64,000 nt of DNA, taken from contig DASVCL010000079.1 of NCBI GenBank assembly GCA_036381615.1, positions 32,752-96,751 on the forward strand, in the 5' to 3' direction. The notes under the pieces were generated by a model that did no database searches, was not told the DNA's origin, and saw nothing but the letters and a program-made list of their open reading frames with translations. The position numbers were made by a program, and so were the translations under genes. The first letter of the stretch is position 1. Each line of letters starts with the position of its first letter. Shown one piece after another: positions 51,396-60,996 of this stretch. This DNA is from CALANV01 sp036381615. Lineage in GTDB: Bacteria; Pseudomonadota; Alphaproteobacteria; CACIAM-22H2.

Positions 51396-54253
51396 CAGCC
51401 GGCGGGCCCGGACATGTGCTCGACCGCGTCGGTGCAACGGTTGCACAGGGCCGGGTGTTTCGGGTTCTGACCCACCTCGGGCAGGACGCGCCAGCAGCGC
51501 TGACACTTGTCGCCGGCGGCCGGACGGAACACGACGGCCACACCCGGCACATCGGGCAAGGCAAAGTGCTCGGCCGGATGTTCGCCGAATGCGCGCCGTT
51601 CAGCGCCACTCGTGATGAATATCTCGTCGAGGTCGAGGCCGGCGAGCGCCGCATCGTAGCGGCCGTCGGTAAAGACGATCGGCCCCGCCTGCAGGCTCGA
51701 GCCGATCTTCTTCTCGGCACGGACGAGCTCCAGCGCGCCGGTCACGACGCGGCGCACGTCGCGGATCTTCTCCCATTTCGCGGCGAGCGCGTCGTCGCGC
51801 CAGGCGCGATCGACCTCGGGGAAGAGGCGCAGATGCACGCTGTCGTCGTCCGGATGGCGCGTGAGCCAGGCCTCCTCGGCCGTGAAGCACAGCACGGGCG
51901 CAAGCCATGCGGTCAGGCATGAGAACAGATGATCGAGCACGGTGCGGACCGCACGCCGGCGTGGACTGTCCGGGCGGTCGCAGTAGAGCGAGTCCTTCCG
52001 CACATCGAAATAGAAGGCGGAGAGATCGACCGCGCAGAAATTATGGAGTGCCGTGTAGAACGTATTGAAACGGAAATATTCGGGCGCTTCCCGATTGGCC
52101 ACGGTATTGCGCAGCAGCGCATCCAACTCCGCAAGCCGGTGGAGAACCCAGCGCTCGAGCTCGGGCATCTCGGCCGGCGGGACCCGTTCGGCGTCGCCGA
52201 AACCGGCAAGTCCGCCCAGGATGTAACGCAGCGTGTTGCGCAGGCGGCGATAGACTTCGGCCTGCTGTTTCAGGATCTCCGGACCGATGCGCAAGTCCTC
52301 GGAATAGTCCGAGCTGACGACCCACAGACGCAGGATGTCGGCGCCGAGCTTTCCGACCACGTCCTGAGGCGAGGTCACGTTGCCGAGCGACTTCGACATC
52401 TTGCGCCCCTGCTCGTCGAGGACGAAGCCGTGAGTCAGCACGGCGTCGTAGGGCGCCCGGCCGCGCGTGCCGCATGATTCGAGGAGCGAGGAGTGGAACC
52501 AGCCGCGGTGCTGGTCGGACCCTTCGAGGTAGAGCGAGGCCGGCCATTCCAGGTCCGCGCGCCGCTCGAGCACGAAGCTGTGCGTGGCACCGGAGTCGAA
52601 CCAGACGTCGACGATGTCCTTTACCTGCTCGTAGTCGTCCGGATCGTACTTGCTGCCGAGGAAGCGCGACGGCGGGCTCGCGTACCAGGCGTCCGCGCCT
52701 TCCGCCTCGAAGGCCTGGGCGATGCGTTCGATCACCTCAGGGTCGCGCAGCAGCTCGCCCGTCTTCTTGTTGACGAAGACGGCGATCGGTACGCCCCAGG
52801 CGCGCTGGCGCGAGATGCACCAGTCGGGCCGGCTCTCGATCATCGCGTAGATGCGGTTGCGGCCCGAGCCCGGCACCCACTGGGTCGCGTCGATCGCGGC
52901 CAGCGCCTTCTTCCGCAGGTCGTTCTTCTCCATCGAGATGAACCACTGCGGCGTGTTGCGGAAGATCAGCGGCGCCTTGGAGCGCCAGGAATGCGGATAG
53001 GAGTGAACGAGGCTGCCCTTGGCGAGCAGGCCGCCGGCGTCCGCAAGCGCGGCGATGACCGCACCGTTGGCATCGCCCGGCTTGCCCTGCGGCGTGTACA
53101 CGCGCTTGCCGGCAAATATCGGCACGTGCGGGTAGTAGCTCCCGTCCTCGGCAACGGTCTGCGGCACCTCGACGCCGTGCCTCATGCCGAGTTCCCAGTC
53201 TTCCGCGCCATGTCCGGGCGCGATGTGCACCACGCCGGTACCGGCCTCGGTCGTGACGAAGTCGCCCGGGAAGGCCGGAACGTCGAAGTCGTAGCCGCGC
53301 CCACGCAACGGGTGCGCGCAGACGGTACCGGCAAGAGATTTGCCGTCGATCTCGGCCGTGATGCGCGACTGCGTGATCTTCGTCGCCTGCTCGAACGCCG
53401 CCTGCAGGGCCTTGGCCACGATCAGCCGCTCTCCCGGACGCGCCAGGCTGCCCTCGGCCGTCGCGACGACCTCGAGCACGACATAGTCGATCTCGGCGCC
53501 GTAGGCGAGCGCGCGGTTCCCGGGGATCGTCCACGGCGTCGTCGTCCAGATCACGATGGCCGCATCGGCGAGTTCGGGACGCGACGGCTTCACGACGGGG
53601 AAGCGCACGTAGATCGTCGTCGACTTGTGGTCGTGGTACTCGATCTCCGCCTCGGCGAGCGCGGTCTTCTCGACGACCGACCACATCACCGGCTTGGCGC
53701 CGCGATACATGCTGCCGTTCATCACGAACTTGCCGAGCTCGCGGACGATCTGCGCCTCGGCCGCATACGACATGGTCGAGTAGGGATTCGCCCAGTCGCC
53801 GATGACGCCGAGCCGCTTGAATTCCTCGCGCTGGATGTCGATCCACTTGGCGGCAAACTCGCGGCACTCGCGGCGGAACTCGACGATCGGCACCACGTCC
53901 TTGTCCTTGCCCTTGGCGCGGTATTCCTCTTCGATCTTCCACTCGATCGGCAGGCCGTGGCAGTCCCAGCCGGGTACGTAGTTCGCGTCCTTGCCCAGCA
54001 TCTGCTGGGAACGGTTGATCACGTCCTTGAGAATCTTGTTGAGCGCGTGCCCGATATGGAGATGGCCGTTCGCGTAGGGCGGCCCGTCATGGAGGACGAA
54101 CTTCTCGCGGCCGTTCGCGGCCGCGCGCTGCTTCTCGTAAAGGCCGATCTTGTGCCAGCGCGCCAGCAGCTCGGGCTCCCGCTTCGGCAGATCGCCCCGC
54201 ATCGGAAACGACGTGGTCGGCAGAAAGACGGTACTCTTGTAGTCGATGGTCAT
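51395..54253 (-). CDS. ileS: Isoleucine--tRNA ligase
   Basis: A 952-residue class I synthetase. The signature HIGH is in GHLHIGHALNKI and KMSKS is in EQGRKMSKSLGN. The editing domain has WTTTPWTIPGNRA and GTGVVHIAPGHGAEDW. The C-terminal zinc finger CQRCWR plus CNRC marks the bacterial (type 1) form. ATG at 54253 overlaps the preceding ACT gene as ATGA. Confidence 0.97.
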   Translation of the reverse strand: MTIDYKSTVFLPTTSFPMRGDLPKREPELLARWHKIGLYEKQRAAANGREKFVLHDGPPYANGHLHIGHALNKILKDVINRSQQMLGKDANYVPGWDCHGLPIEWKIEEEYRAKGKDKDVVPIVEFRRECREFAAKWIDIQREEFKRLGVIGDWANPYSTMSYAAEAQIVRELGKFVMNGSMYRGAKPVMWSVVEKTALAEAEIEYHDHKSTTIYVRFPVVKPSRPELADAAIVIWTTTPWTIPGNRALAYGAEIDYVVLEVVATAEGSLARPGERLIVAKALQAAFEQATKITQSRITAEIDGKSLAGTVCAHPLRGRGYDFDVPAFPGDFVTTEAGTGVVHIAPGHGAEDWELGMRHGVEVPQTVAEDGSYYPHVPIFAGKRVYTPQGKPGDANGAVIAALADAGGLLAKGSLVHSYPHSWRSKAPLIFRNTPQWFISMEKNDLRKKALAAIDATQWVPGSGRNRIYAMIESRPDWCISRQRAWGVPIAVFVNKKTGELLRDPEVIERIAQAFEAEGADAWYASPPSRFLGSKYDPDDYEQVKDIVDVWFDSGATHSFVLERRADLEWPASLYLEGSDQHRGWFHSSLLESCGTRGRAPYDAVLTHGFVLDEQGRKMSKSLGNVTSPQDVVGKLGADILRLWVVSSDYSEDLRIGPEILKQQAEVYRRLRNTLRYILGGLAGFGDAERVPPAEMPELERWVLHRLAELDALLRNTVANREAPEYFRFNTFYTALHNFCAVDLSAFYFDVRKDSLYCDRPDSPRRRAVRTVLDHLFSCLTAWLAPVLCFTAEEAWLTRHPDDDSVHLRLFPEVDRAWRDDALAAKWEKIRDVRRVVTGALELVRAEKKIGSSLQAGPIVFTDGRYDAALAGLDLDEIFITSGAERRAFGEHPAEHFALPDVPGVAVVFRPAAGDKCQRCWRVLPEVGQNPKHPALCNRCTDAVEHMSGPAG

Positions 54254-54534
54254 AGTGCAGCCTCGGCGGCGCGCGACTTCACGGCGGTAAGCACGCGCTC
54301 GACATGAACGATGTTGCGCAGGCACGCGGCGATGTGCTCGGCCGTGTCCTCGGCGATGCCGCTGACCTGAATGTCGATCGACAGGTCCGGTCCGCCGCTC
54401 GCGCCGTGGAAACGGGTGGGCACGAGGCCACGCTTGGCGAACAGCTCGAGCACGCGCGGCATTACCGATGCCTCCGGCGCGGCGAACACGGAAAAACAAT
54501 AGGTTGGGGTGGAGCGACGGTCAGAAGCGGACAT
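54250..54534 (-). CDS. Small ACT-domain protein
   Basis: 94 residues made almost wholly of one ACT fold (TYCFSVFAAPEASVMPRVLE, LVPTRFHGASGGPDLSIDIQ, CLRNIVHVERVLTAV), like the small subunits of acetolactate synthase. ACT domains bind amino acids. Coupled by ATGA to ileS, so a link to isoleucine sensing is tempting but only inferred. It is preceded by a 42-codon frame that overlaps its start. Confidence 0.7.
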   Translation of the reverse strand: MSASDRRSTPTYCFSVFAAPEASVMPRVLELFAKRGLVPTRFHGASGGPDLSIDIQVSGIAEDTAEHIAACLRNIVHVERVLTAVKSRAAEAAL

Positions 54535-54649
54535 CGATGGCAGATCCCTGCATGAGGCGGTGGGCACGAACGACGGTTTCCCGGCCCTCGACGAGGACCG
54601 GGCCCGTAATTCGCGCAATCTGCGCCTCGATGCGGGCCTGCCGTGACAT
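54521..54649 (-). CDS. Possible 42-residue protein or leader peptide upstream of the ACT gene
   Basis: The ATG at 54649 opens a frame of 42 codons (MSRQARIEAQIARITGPVLV, then RETVVRAHRLMQGSAIDVRF) that stops 14 bp inside the ACT gene. It is rich in Arg and Ile/Val. The chain of overlaps (this frame into ACT, ACT into ileS, ileS into lspA) suggests it is translated. It could be a real small protein or a translational control element. No family recognised. Confidence 0.4.
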   Translation of the reverse strand: MSRQARIEAQIARITGPVLVEGRETVVRAHRLMQGSAIDVRF

Positions 54650-54703
54650 GGGGCGGATCATAGGAACGCGCACCGGCGACCGTCAAGCGGGGCTCGGGGC
54701 AGG

Positions 54704-55702
54704 TTAAAGGGTCGGCCGGGGGCGGCGCCGGGCCGGCGCAGGGGCGGCGAGGGCGATGCGTGCCGCCTCGACATCGGCGGCGATCTGGGCCTTGAGGGCC
54801 TCGAGCCCGTCGAATTTCCGTTCCGGGCGGAGGAATTCGATCAGGTCGACGCACAGCAGCCGGCCGTAGAGATCGCCGGCCCAGTCGAAAAGATGAACCT
54901 CGAGGCGCGGCTCCGTGCCGCCGAAGGTGGGCCGCATGCCAAGATTGGCGACGCCGTCGCGGCTGATCACGCCCGCCCTGTCCGCGATCCGGACGCGCAC
55001 CGCGTAGACGCCGAGCCGCGGGCGCACATAGTCGCCGAGCCAGATGTTGGCGGTCGGAAATCCGAGCTGGCGGCCGCGCCGGTCGCCCTGCTGCACGCGG
55101 CCCTCGATCTCGAACGCCCGGCCGAGCAGGCGGGCCGCGGCGCGCGGATCGCCTTGCTTCAGCGCATCGCGCACGGCGGTCGAGGAGTAGATTTGTGCCT
55201 CCAACTCGGTATCCGGCTCCGCCTCGGCGAGCGCCACCGGCGGCATGATCGTCGTTTCGATGCCGTTGCCGGCCAGTCGCGCGCGCAGCAGCTCGGGCGT
55301 GCCGCGCCGGCCCTGGCCAAACACGAAGTCGTAGCCGACCGCGACGTGCCGGACCCGGAGGCCGTTCACGAGCACGTCGTCGATGAACGTCTCGGCGCTC
55401 AACGCGGCGAGGCGCCGGTCGAAGCGCAGGATGTAAAGGACGTCCACGCCCAGCTCTTTCATTATCCGTGCCTTGGTGCGCAGGCGGGTCAGCTGGAACG
55501 GCGCGATTTCAGGCTTGAAGAAGCGGCGCGGGTGCGGCTCGAAGGTCAGCACGCCGGCCGGCGCGCCGATCGCGCGGGCGCGCCGCACCGCCTCGCCGAT
55601 GACGGCCTGGTGCCCGCGGTGCACGCCATCGAAGTTGCCGATGGCGACCACGCCGCGGGTAGCGGCAGGCGGAAGGCGGTCGTAGTGGCGAAAAATACGC
55701 AT
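54704..55702 (-). CDS. ribF: Bifunctional riboflavin kinase / FMN adenylyltransferase
   Basis: A 332-residue enzyme making FMN and FAD. The N-terminal FAD synthetase part has VAIGNFDGVHRGHQAVI and GYDFVFGQGRRG; the C-terminal riboflavin kinase part has GRQLGFPTANIWLG and GMRPTFGGTEPRLEVHL. ATG at 55702. The position upstream of ileS-lspA is a frequent arrangement. Confidence 0.96.
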   Translation of the reverse strand: MRIFRHYDRLPPAATRGVVAIGNFDGVHRGHQAVIGEAVRRARAIGAPAGVLTFEPHPRRFFKPEIAPFQLTRLRTKARIMKELGVDVLYILRFDRRLAALSAETFIDDVLVNGLRVRHVAVGYDFVFGQGRRGTPELLRARLAGNGIETTIMPPVALAEAEPDTELEAQIYSSTAVRDALKQGDPRAAARLLGRAFEIEGRVQQGDRRGRQLGFPTANIWLGDYVRPRLGVYAVRVRIADRAGVISRDGVANLGMRPTFGGTEPRLEVHLFDWAGDLYGRLLCVDLIEFLRPERKFDGLEALKAQIAADVEAARIALAAPAPARRRPRPTL

Positions 55703-55782
55703 GAAGAATGAGTATGCGGACGGCGCGGGCGGAATATAGGGACTGTGCCGACCCGTGTCGCGGGTCTTGAGGCGGCCGCCGC

Positions 55783-56277
55783 TCAGTCTTCACCCGGAAT
55801 GCGCTCGGCAGTGCCGTTTGGCGAGGGCCGCGGCGTGATCGCGGCGCGCGGCGGCACCATCACCACGGCCTCGCCTTCGAGCACGACCTTGTTCCGCACC
55901 GTGCATGTCGTCGCGATCGTCGCGCGTCGCTTCTCGGGCATGAGCTGCGTGATCGTCGCGCGCGCCGTCACCGTGTCGCCGATGCGGACCGGCGCCTTGA
56001 AGCGCAGGGTCTGGCTGACGTAGATCGCGCCCGGACCCGGCAGCCGCGTCCCGATCACGGTCGAGATCAGGCTGGCCGTCAGCATGCCGTGCGCGATCCG
56101 GCCCGAGAACATCGTGTTGCTCGCGAACTCTTCGTTGATGTGGACGGGGTTGGTGTCACCAGAGATGCCGGCGAACAGCACGATATCGGCCTCGGTCACC
56201 GTGCGCGCATAGGCGGCGGTCTGCCCGATCCGCAAATCCTCGAAAAAGAAGCCGTGCAGTTCGTCAAGCTGGCTCAT
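55783..56277 (-). CDS. MaoC family dehydratase
   Basis: A 164-residue hotdog-fold (R)-specific enoyl-CoA hydratase-like protein. The hydratase catalytic pair region is FAGISGDTNPVHINEEFASN (Asp and His), followed by FSGRIAHGMLTASLIS. N-terminal FEDLRIGQTAAYARTVTEAD is typical. Substrate unknown. Confidence 0.9.
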   Translation of the reverse strand: MSQLDELHGFFFEDLRIGQTAAYARTVTEADIVLFAGISGDTNPVHINEEFASNTMFSGRIAHGMLTASLISTVIGTRLPGPGAIYVSQTLRFKAPVRIGDTVTARATITQLMPEKRRATIATTCTVRNKVVLEGEAVVMVPPRAAITPRPSPNGTAERIPGED

Positions 56278-56722
56278 GCTGCGGCATCTCCGACGCCGAT
56301 GCTGCGACGCAAAAAGAATGGCCGGTTATACGGCTTTTACCGCGGTGCGGCAACAAGCGGCGATACGTTACCGGGGCAGCGGCCGCGCCCACCCGTTCGG
56401 AGGATGGCGTACTGGCCGAAGTTTCGACGCGTCTGCCCTTCCGGGATGAGATCAATGACATGCGATTCGCGCAAAAATGGCAGCGTCCGGACGTTCTAGC
56501 AGGTGCCGGATTTGGGGCTGAAAGGGACCACCGATCCCGGAGGGGGCCCCATCTCCACCGCCGCTAGCCGTCCTTCTGTCCCTAGTGCAGACACCTTGCG
56601 GTCGAGCGCCGGCCCGCATCCGCGATCGCTTCCGGCGGAACCTGGTTCCGTCGTGCGGCACGCCGCGCGTGGCGCCGGTTCTCGGCCGGCTCTTTTCTCC
56701 CCGGGCGAGGGAAAACGCCGGC
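56278..56722. other. Intergenic stretch without recognised gene
   Basis: 445 bp between maoC and the cytochrome gene. Short frames exist but have Arg/Pro-rich, non-family products. No RNA gene, repeat array or insertion-sequence end recognised. Confidence 0.35.
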
Positions 56723-57061
56723 TCAGCGTTTCAGGAATGGATTGGGACGGCCGCGCTGCTGACGCGGCGGAAAATGTGTCGCCAGATAGTCGACGATGAG
56801 CTCTCGGTCGGCTGGGTCGAGCTCGGCCATGCCCTGCCGCTCGATCATCCAGTCGATGGTCGCGTCCCATTGCGGCCGCGTCATGCCTTGCGCCTGGACC
56901 AGGGCAAAGCCGTGGCACGGCGTGCAGGCATAGAACGTCGCTTCGCGACCCTCGCCGGCCGGCAGCGATTCAGGTGTTTCCTCCATCTGCTGCGCGGGCG
57001 CCGGGGCGCGTTCCATCAGGCTGCACAGGACGGCGAGCGCAACGGCGGCGCGTCGAAGCAT
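56723..57061 (-). CDS. Small c-type cytochrome, probable sulfite dehydrogenase electron acceptor (SorB-like)
   Basis: 112 residues. A signal peptide (AAVALAVLCSLMERAPAPAQ), one haem-binding CxxCH motif (FYACTPCHGFALVQAQGM), and a probable distal Met in RPQWDATIDWMIERQGM. Start ATG 57061, about 77 bp downstream of the molybdopterin sulfite dehydrogenase on the same strand. In SorAB enzymes the cytochrome subunit takes electrons from the molybdenum subunit; the same pairing is inferred here. Confidence 0.82.
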   Translation of the reverse strand: MLRRAAVALAVLCSLMERAPAPAQQMEETPESLPAGEGREATFYACTPCHGFALVQAQGMTRPQWDATIDWMIERQGMAELDPADRELIVDYLATHFPPRQQRGRPNPFLKR

Positions 57062-57138
57062 CGTGATCGTCACGGTCGTTCCGCAGCCAGTCGGGATTCG
57101 GCCGCCGTCCGGTTTTGCGGACGGCGGCCCCCCGCCGG

Positions 57139-58467
57139 TCAGGCCTTCACCAGCACGGCGATGCGGTTGATGGGATTGCCGCCGTAGCCTTGCGGGTTCC
57201 AGTTCGGCGCCGCATGCGGCTGCATCTTTCCGTCGGAATCCGTGGCGCGGCACCAGATCTCGTAATAGCCCTGCGACGGCAGCGTCACCGTCGCCGTCCA
57301 ACGCTGCCAGTCATACTTGTTCCGCGGCTGGCCAAGATCCGCCGGCTGCCAGCTCGCGCCGTAGTCGATCGAGACGTCGACCTGCCGCACCGTTTTCTCG
57401 CCCGCCCACGCCGCGCCACGCAGCGCGATGCGGCGCGTGCCGTCGGGCAGCTCGGTGCCGTTGGCCGGATTGGTGATGATGGCGCGGACCGGCATCGATT
57501 CGAGAATGCGGAAGTTCGACTCGTCCGCCTTGCCGCCCGGAATCATCGGCGCGATCGGAACGCGATACGACGCGCCCCGCATGCCCTGGCCGTCATGCTC
57601 GCGGTCGCGGATCCAGATCCGCGTGACCCATTTGTGGGAGGCCGACCCCGGCCAGCCTGGATAGAGCAGGCGTACCGGGCCGCCATGGATGTTCGGCAGG
57701 GCCTGCCCGTTCATCTGGAACACGATCAGCGAGTGCTCCTCCATCGCCTTCTCGAGACGCACGCCGCGCGACAGCGACTGGCGCGACGGATCGCCGGACA
57801 AGTGCGGGTCGGCGCCGAAATGCGCGGTATAGACCGCGCTCGACTTCAGGCCCGCGGCATTCAATACGTCGCGTATGCGCACGCCGGTCCACTCCGCGCA
57901 ACCCATGCCGCCGTTGGTCCACTGGTTGCCGCGGGCCTCCGGCGTGAAGAAGGATCGGCCATTGCCGCCGCATTCGAGCTGCATGCGATAGGTGACCGGC
58001 TGGAAGCGGCGCTTGAGATCGCCCAGCGTGATTTCGATCGGCGTGTTGACCTCGCCGTCGATCGTGATTTTCCACGCCTCGGGATCGGCGACCGGGTCGG
58101 GGATCTGCCCGTTGTTGCGGATGAAGAATTTCTCGATCGGCGTCGTCTCGTCGTCGAGCAGGTGCTCCGGCGTCTCGGCGACGAGCGGCCGTTCGCCGAG
58201 GATCACGAGATCGGCCTTTCCGTCCATTTTCAGGATCTTCGGGCCTTGCTGCGCGGGCTGCGCGAAGGCGGCGGGGATGAGGCCGCCCGGCATGTTCCGC
58301 GCAAACGGGATGTTGGCGCCGAGTGCCGCCCCCATGGCTGCCAGCCCGGCGCCCTGCAGGAAGCCGCGGCGGCTCGGCCCCGTGCGCCGGCCGAACACCA
58401 GCGCATCCGCCCGTTCCGGATCGTCGCGATAGAGTTCGATCAGTCCGCGCTCTTTCTTGCCTGCCAT
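57139..58467 (-). CDS. sorA: Sulfite dehydrogenase molybdopterin subunit (SorA/SoxC type)
   Basis: A 442-residue periplasmic enzyme oxidising sulfite to sulfate. A twin-arginine signal is near residue 28 (RRTGPSRRGFLQGAGLAAMG). The molybdenum-ligand Cys is in MQLECGGNGRSFF. Other matches are FIRNNGQIPDP, PVRLLYPGWPGSASHKW and the C-terminal dimerisation domain with WCRATDSDGKMQP. ATG 58467 follows GGGAGG. SoxC proteins are close relatives; the adjacent monohaem cytochrome favours SorA. Confidence 0.9.
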   Translation of the reverse strand: MAGKKERGLIELYRDDPERADALVFGRRTGPSRRGFLQGAGLAAMGAALGANIPFARNMPGGLIPAAFAQPAQQGPKILKMDGKADLVILGERPLVAETPEHLLDDETTPIEKFFIRNNGQIPDPVADPEAWKITIDGEVNTPIEITLGDLKRRFQPVTYRMQLECGGNGRSFFTPEARGNQWTNGGMGCAEWTGVRIRDVLNAAGLKSSAVYTAHFGADPHLSGDPSRQSLSRGVRLEKAMEEHSLIVFQMNGQALPNIHGGPVRLLYPGWPGSASHKWVTRIWIRDREHDGQGMRGASYRVPIAPMIPGGKADESNFRILESMPVRAIITNPANGTELPDGTRRIALRGAAWAGEKTVRQVDVSIDYGASWQPADLGQPRNKYDWQRWTATVTLPSQGYYEIWCRATDSDGKMQPHAAPNWNPQGYGGNPINRIAVLVKA

Positions 58468-58767
58468 GCGTTCCTCCCTTTTTCTCTTGGCCGGTCCGGT
58501 GACGGCCGGCTCAACGTCTGAATTGAGGGACGCAAGGCACTGCCGCGGTGTTCCAGGACAGCGACGGACGGCGCCGTCTTCATCGACCCCGTCGTCCAAT
58601 ACGCCGCATCCGCGCCTGTGCCGAATGGTGGTACGGCTGCCACGAATGCGTCATGGCACATCCCGAACGTTCGCGGAATTTATCGGAAGAAATTGTCGGA
58701 AGACGGAGGCAAACGCTTCGTCGCTCCGACAGAGTCGTCGCGCCGACAGAAAGGATGGTGAGTCGAC
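58468..58767. other. Divergent intergenic region between sorA and the propeller gene
   Basis: 300 bp holding the two ribosome sites and presumably both promoters. No clear consensus boxes, genes or repeats seen. Confidence 0.35.
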
Positions 58768-60132
58768 ATGACCCTGTCCCGCCGCGAATTTCTCGGAAGC
58801 ACCGCGATCGGCCTTGTGACCGCCGGGCTCGAACCCGCGGCGTCCCTGGCACAGGTCGCCGACGACGTCCGGGCGGGGGATCGCGTCTTCATCTGCAACG
58901 AGGACTCGAACACGCTCGCCGTCATCGATCCGCGCACCAACACGGTCGAGGGCGCGGTCAACCTCACGAGCTTCGACGAGGATCCGCGACCGCCGTTCCG
59001 CCTCGCGACCGGCGCCGCCGTGTCGCCTCATGCCGCAATGATCCACAAGCCGCTCTACCACGGCGCGATCGACATTCACGGCGCAGCACCTTCGCCCGAC
59101 TCGCGCCTGATCGCGACCACCGGCCGCGGCAGCAGCAATGTCTACCTAATCGATACCGCGACGCGGCGCGTCATCGGCAACGGCCCCAACCCGCAGGCCG
59201 GGCCAACCACGAACGCCGAACGCCTCACGACCGGCATTCTGGTCGGCCGCGAACCGCACGAGCCGACCTTCAGCCGCAACGGGCGTGAGCTCTGGGTCGC
59301 CATGCGCGGCGAGAGCCGTATCGCCATCATCGACGTTGCGGACGCCGCGGCCGCCCTCGCCGAGGGGCGGCCGGCGGGGCCGAAACTCTACGTGTCGACG
59401 ATCGAGGGCCCGGCGCAAATCTGGTTCGACCGCACTGGTGCACGGGCCTTCGTCATTTCGCAGAAAGTGCCGCTCGTCGATGTACTTGTCGTCGATTCCG
59501 ACGCGAGCGGAACGGGCGGAATCGCCCGGCGGCTGACCCTCGACATCCGTGCGCAGGACCCGTTCGGCTTCACGCCGTTCGAAAAGACGACGCCGGACGG
59601 GCAGGAAATCTGGCTCTCGCACAAGCTGGCCGACCGCGTCTCGGCAATCGAGACCGGCGAACCATTCCGTGTTCTCGATACGGTCGACCTCGGGCAGCAG
59701 GCACGGCCCAACCACATCGAGTTCGTCGAGAACGCCCGCGGCAAGGCCGTCTATGTCAGTCTCGCACGGGTCGACGACGGCGGCCCCGGCGGCGTGCCGT
59801 CGAGCCGCATCGCCATCATCGATCGTTCGGCCGCGCCCGGCAGCCGGCGTGTCGTCGGCACGTTCTTCACACAAGGGCGCGAGGCGCACGGGCTCTGGAC
59901 CAATCCCGAAGCGACGCGTCTGTACGTTGCGCACGAGCAGGACGAGCTGCCGAACACGCCCGCCGCCGGCGAGACCGTGTGCACCGCGTTCGACGTCAGC
60001 GACCCCTTTGCGCCCCGCCTCATTGCCAGGATCGCATTGGGCGCCCTGCGCCTGCCCTCGGGCCCGCTGAGGCACAAGAAGAGCATCAATCTCGTCTACG
60101 TCCGGCCGGGTGCCCGGAGCCAAACCGCATGA
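58768..60132 (+). CDS. Exported YncE-like beta-propeller protein
   Basis: 454 residues with a twin-arginine signal (SRREFLGSTAIGLVTAGL) and repeated blades of the pattern RVFICNEDSNTLAVIDPRTN, SNVYLIDTATRRVIGN and GRELWVAMRGESRIAIIDV, typical of YncE/cytochrome D1-like propellers. Ligand unknown. It overlaps the DUF305 gene by ATGA, so the two form an operon, divergent from sorA. Confidence 0.8.
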   Translation: MTLSRREFLGSTAIGLVTAGLEPAASLAQVADDVRAGDRVFICNEDSNTLAVIDPRTNTVEGAVNLTSFDEDPRPPFRLATGAAVSPHAAMIHKPLYHGAIDIHGAAPSPDSRLIATTGRGSSNVYLIDTATRRVIGNGPNPQAGPTTNAERLTTGILVGREPHEPTFSRNGRELWVAMRGESRIAIIDVADAAAALAEGRPAGPKLYVSTIEGPAQIWFDRTGARAFVISQKVPLVDVLVVDSDASGTGGIARRLTLDIRAQDPFGFTPFEKTTPDGQEIWLSHKLADRVSAIETGEPFRVLDTVDLGQQARPNHIEFVENARGKAVYVSLARVDDGGPGGVPSSRIAIIDRSAAPGSRRVVGTFFTQGREAHGLWTNPEATRLYVAHEQDELPNTPAAGETVCTAFDVSDPFAPRLIARIALGALRLPSGPLRHKKSINLVYVRPGARSQTA

Positions 60133-60482
60133 CCGATCCCATGGACGCGCATGCCGCGAACGCGCAGCCGGATGCGTTTGCCGCCGCCCTGGCGCAGGCG
60201 ATGAACGACATGATGCAGGCGATGCACGCCGCCGGCAGGTCCGGCGATCCCGACCACGACTTCCTTGCGATGATGATTCCCCATCACCAGGGCGCGGTCG
60301 ACATGGCGGCGGCGCTGCTACAGTACGGGCGCGATCCGCTCGTCCGCCAGATGGCGAGCGAGATCGTCGCCACGCAGCAGGCGGAGATCGCGGCGATGAG
60401 GGCGCGCCTTGCCGTGCTCGAAGGGCACGGGGTCGACAGTGCCTATCCGGCGCCGTCGGGCACGCGCGGGCCCGTGCGATAG
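60129..60482 (+). CDS. DUF305 protein
   Basis: 117 residues. The DUF305 hallmark DHDFLAMMIPHHQGAVDMAA is at about residues 40-59, with His-His and Met residues that could bind copper or another metal, followed by MASEIVATQQAEIAAMR. No signal peptide is evident, though most relatives are exported. ATG overlaps the propeller stop. Confidence 0.85.
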   Translation: MTDPMDAHAANAQPDAFAAALAQAMNDMMQAMHAAGRSGDPDHDFLAMMIPHHQGAVDMAAALLQYGRDPLVRQMASEIVATQQAEIAAMRARLAVLEGHGVDSAYPAPSGTRGPVR

Positions 60483-60507
60483 GCCCGGCGCGTCCGCATC
60501 GGAGAGA

Positions 60508-60996
60508 TTACGGGACGACGCGCCAGCTGCCGTCCGGCTGACGGCAGGCGGTGCCGTAGGCGCGCTGCGTCTCGCCGCCGATCTGTACGGTCTGCTGGAA
60601 TTCGCGGCAGTATTCGCCGGTCGCCGGGATCTGGCCCTCGCGCACGGGCGTGACCGTGCCGCTGTGGCCGCTCTCGGGATTGGACCAGACGATAGTCTGG
60701 CCGATCGGCGCTGCCTGGGCCTGGGCGTAGGCACGGTTGGCATAGGCCTGGTCGGCCTTGTCGAGCGACTTGCCGACCTCCGAGCCGATCAGCGCGCCGA
60801 GAAGCGTGCCGGCCGCGACCGCGGCGAGCTGGCCGCGCCCCTTGCCGAACTGGGCGCCAGCGACGGCGCCGCCGATGCCGCCGAGAAGGCCGCCGGCCGT
60901 GGTCTTGTTGACTCCGTAATCGCCCGGCCCGCCCTGGCCGGCACAGCCGGCCACCACGGCGAGGGCGACGATTCCTGCGATCATGCGCTTGCGCAT
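60508..60996 (-). CDS. Outer-membrane lipoprotein with glycine zipper (17 kDa surface-antigen type)
   Basis: 162 residues. Lipobox ALAVVAGCAGQ (Cys at about 18), then a glycine zipper TTAGGLLGGIGGAVAGAQFG that continues LLGALIGSEVG, as in SlyB/17 kDa antigens. The C-terminal domain of about 70 residues has a Cys pair (GEYCREFQQT and GTACRQPDGSW), like the RT0821/Lpp1805 surface domain. ATG at 60996. Structural or envelope-stress role inferred. Confidence 0.85.
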   Translation of the reverse strand: MRKRMIAGIVALAVVAGCAGQGGPGDYGVNKTTAGGLLGGIGGAVAGAQFGKGRGQLAAVAAGTLLGALIGSEVGKSLDKADQAYANRAYAQAQAAPIGQTIVWSNPESGHSGTVTPVREGQIPATGEYCREFQQTVQIGGETQRAYGTACRQPDGSWRVVP

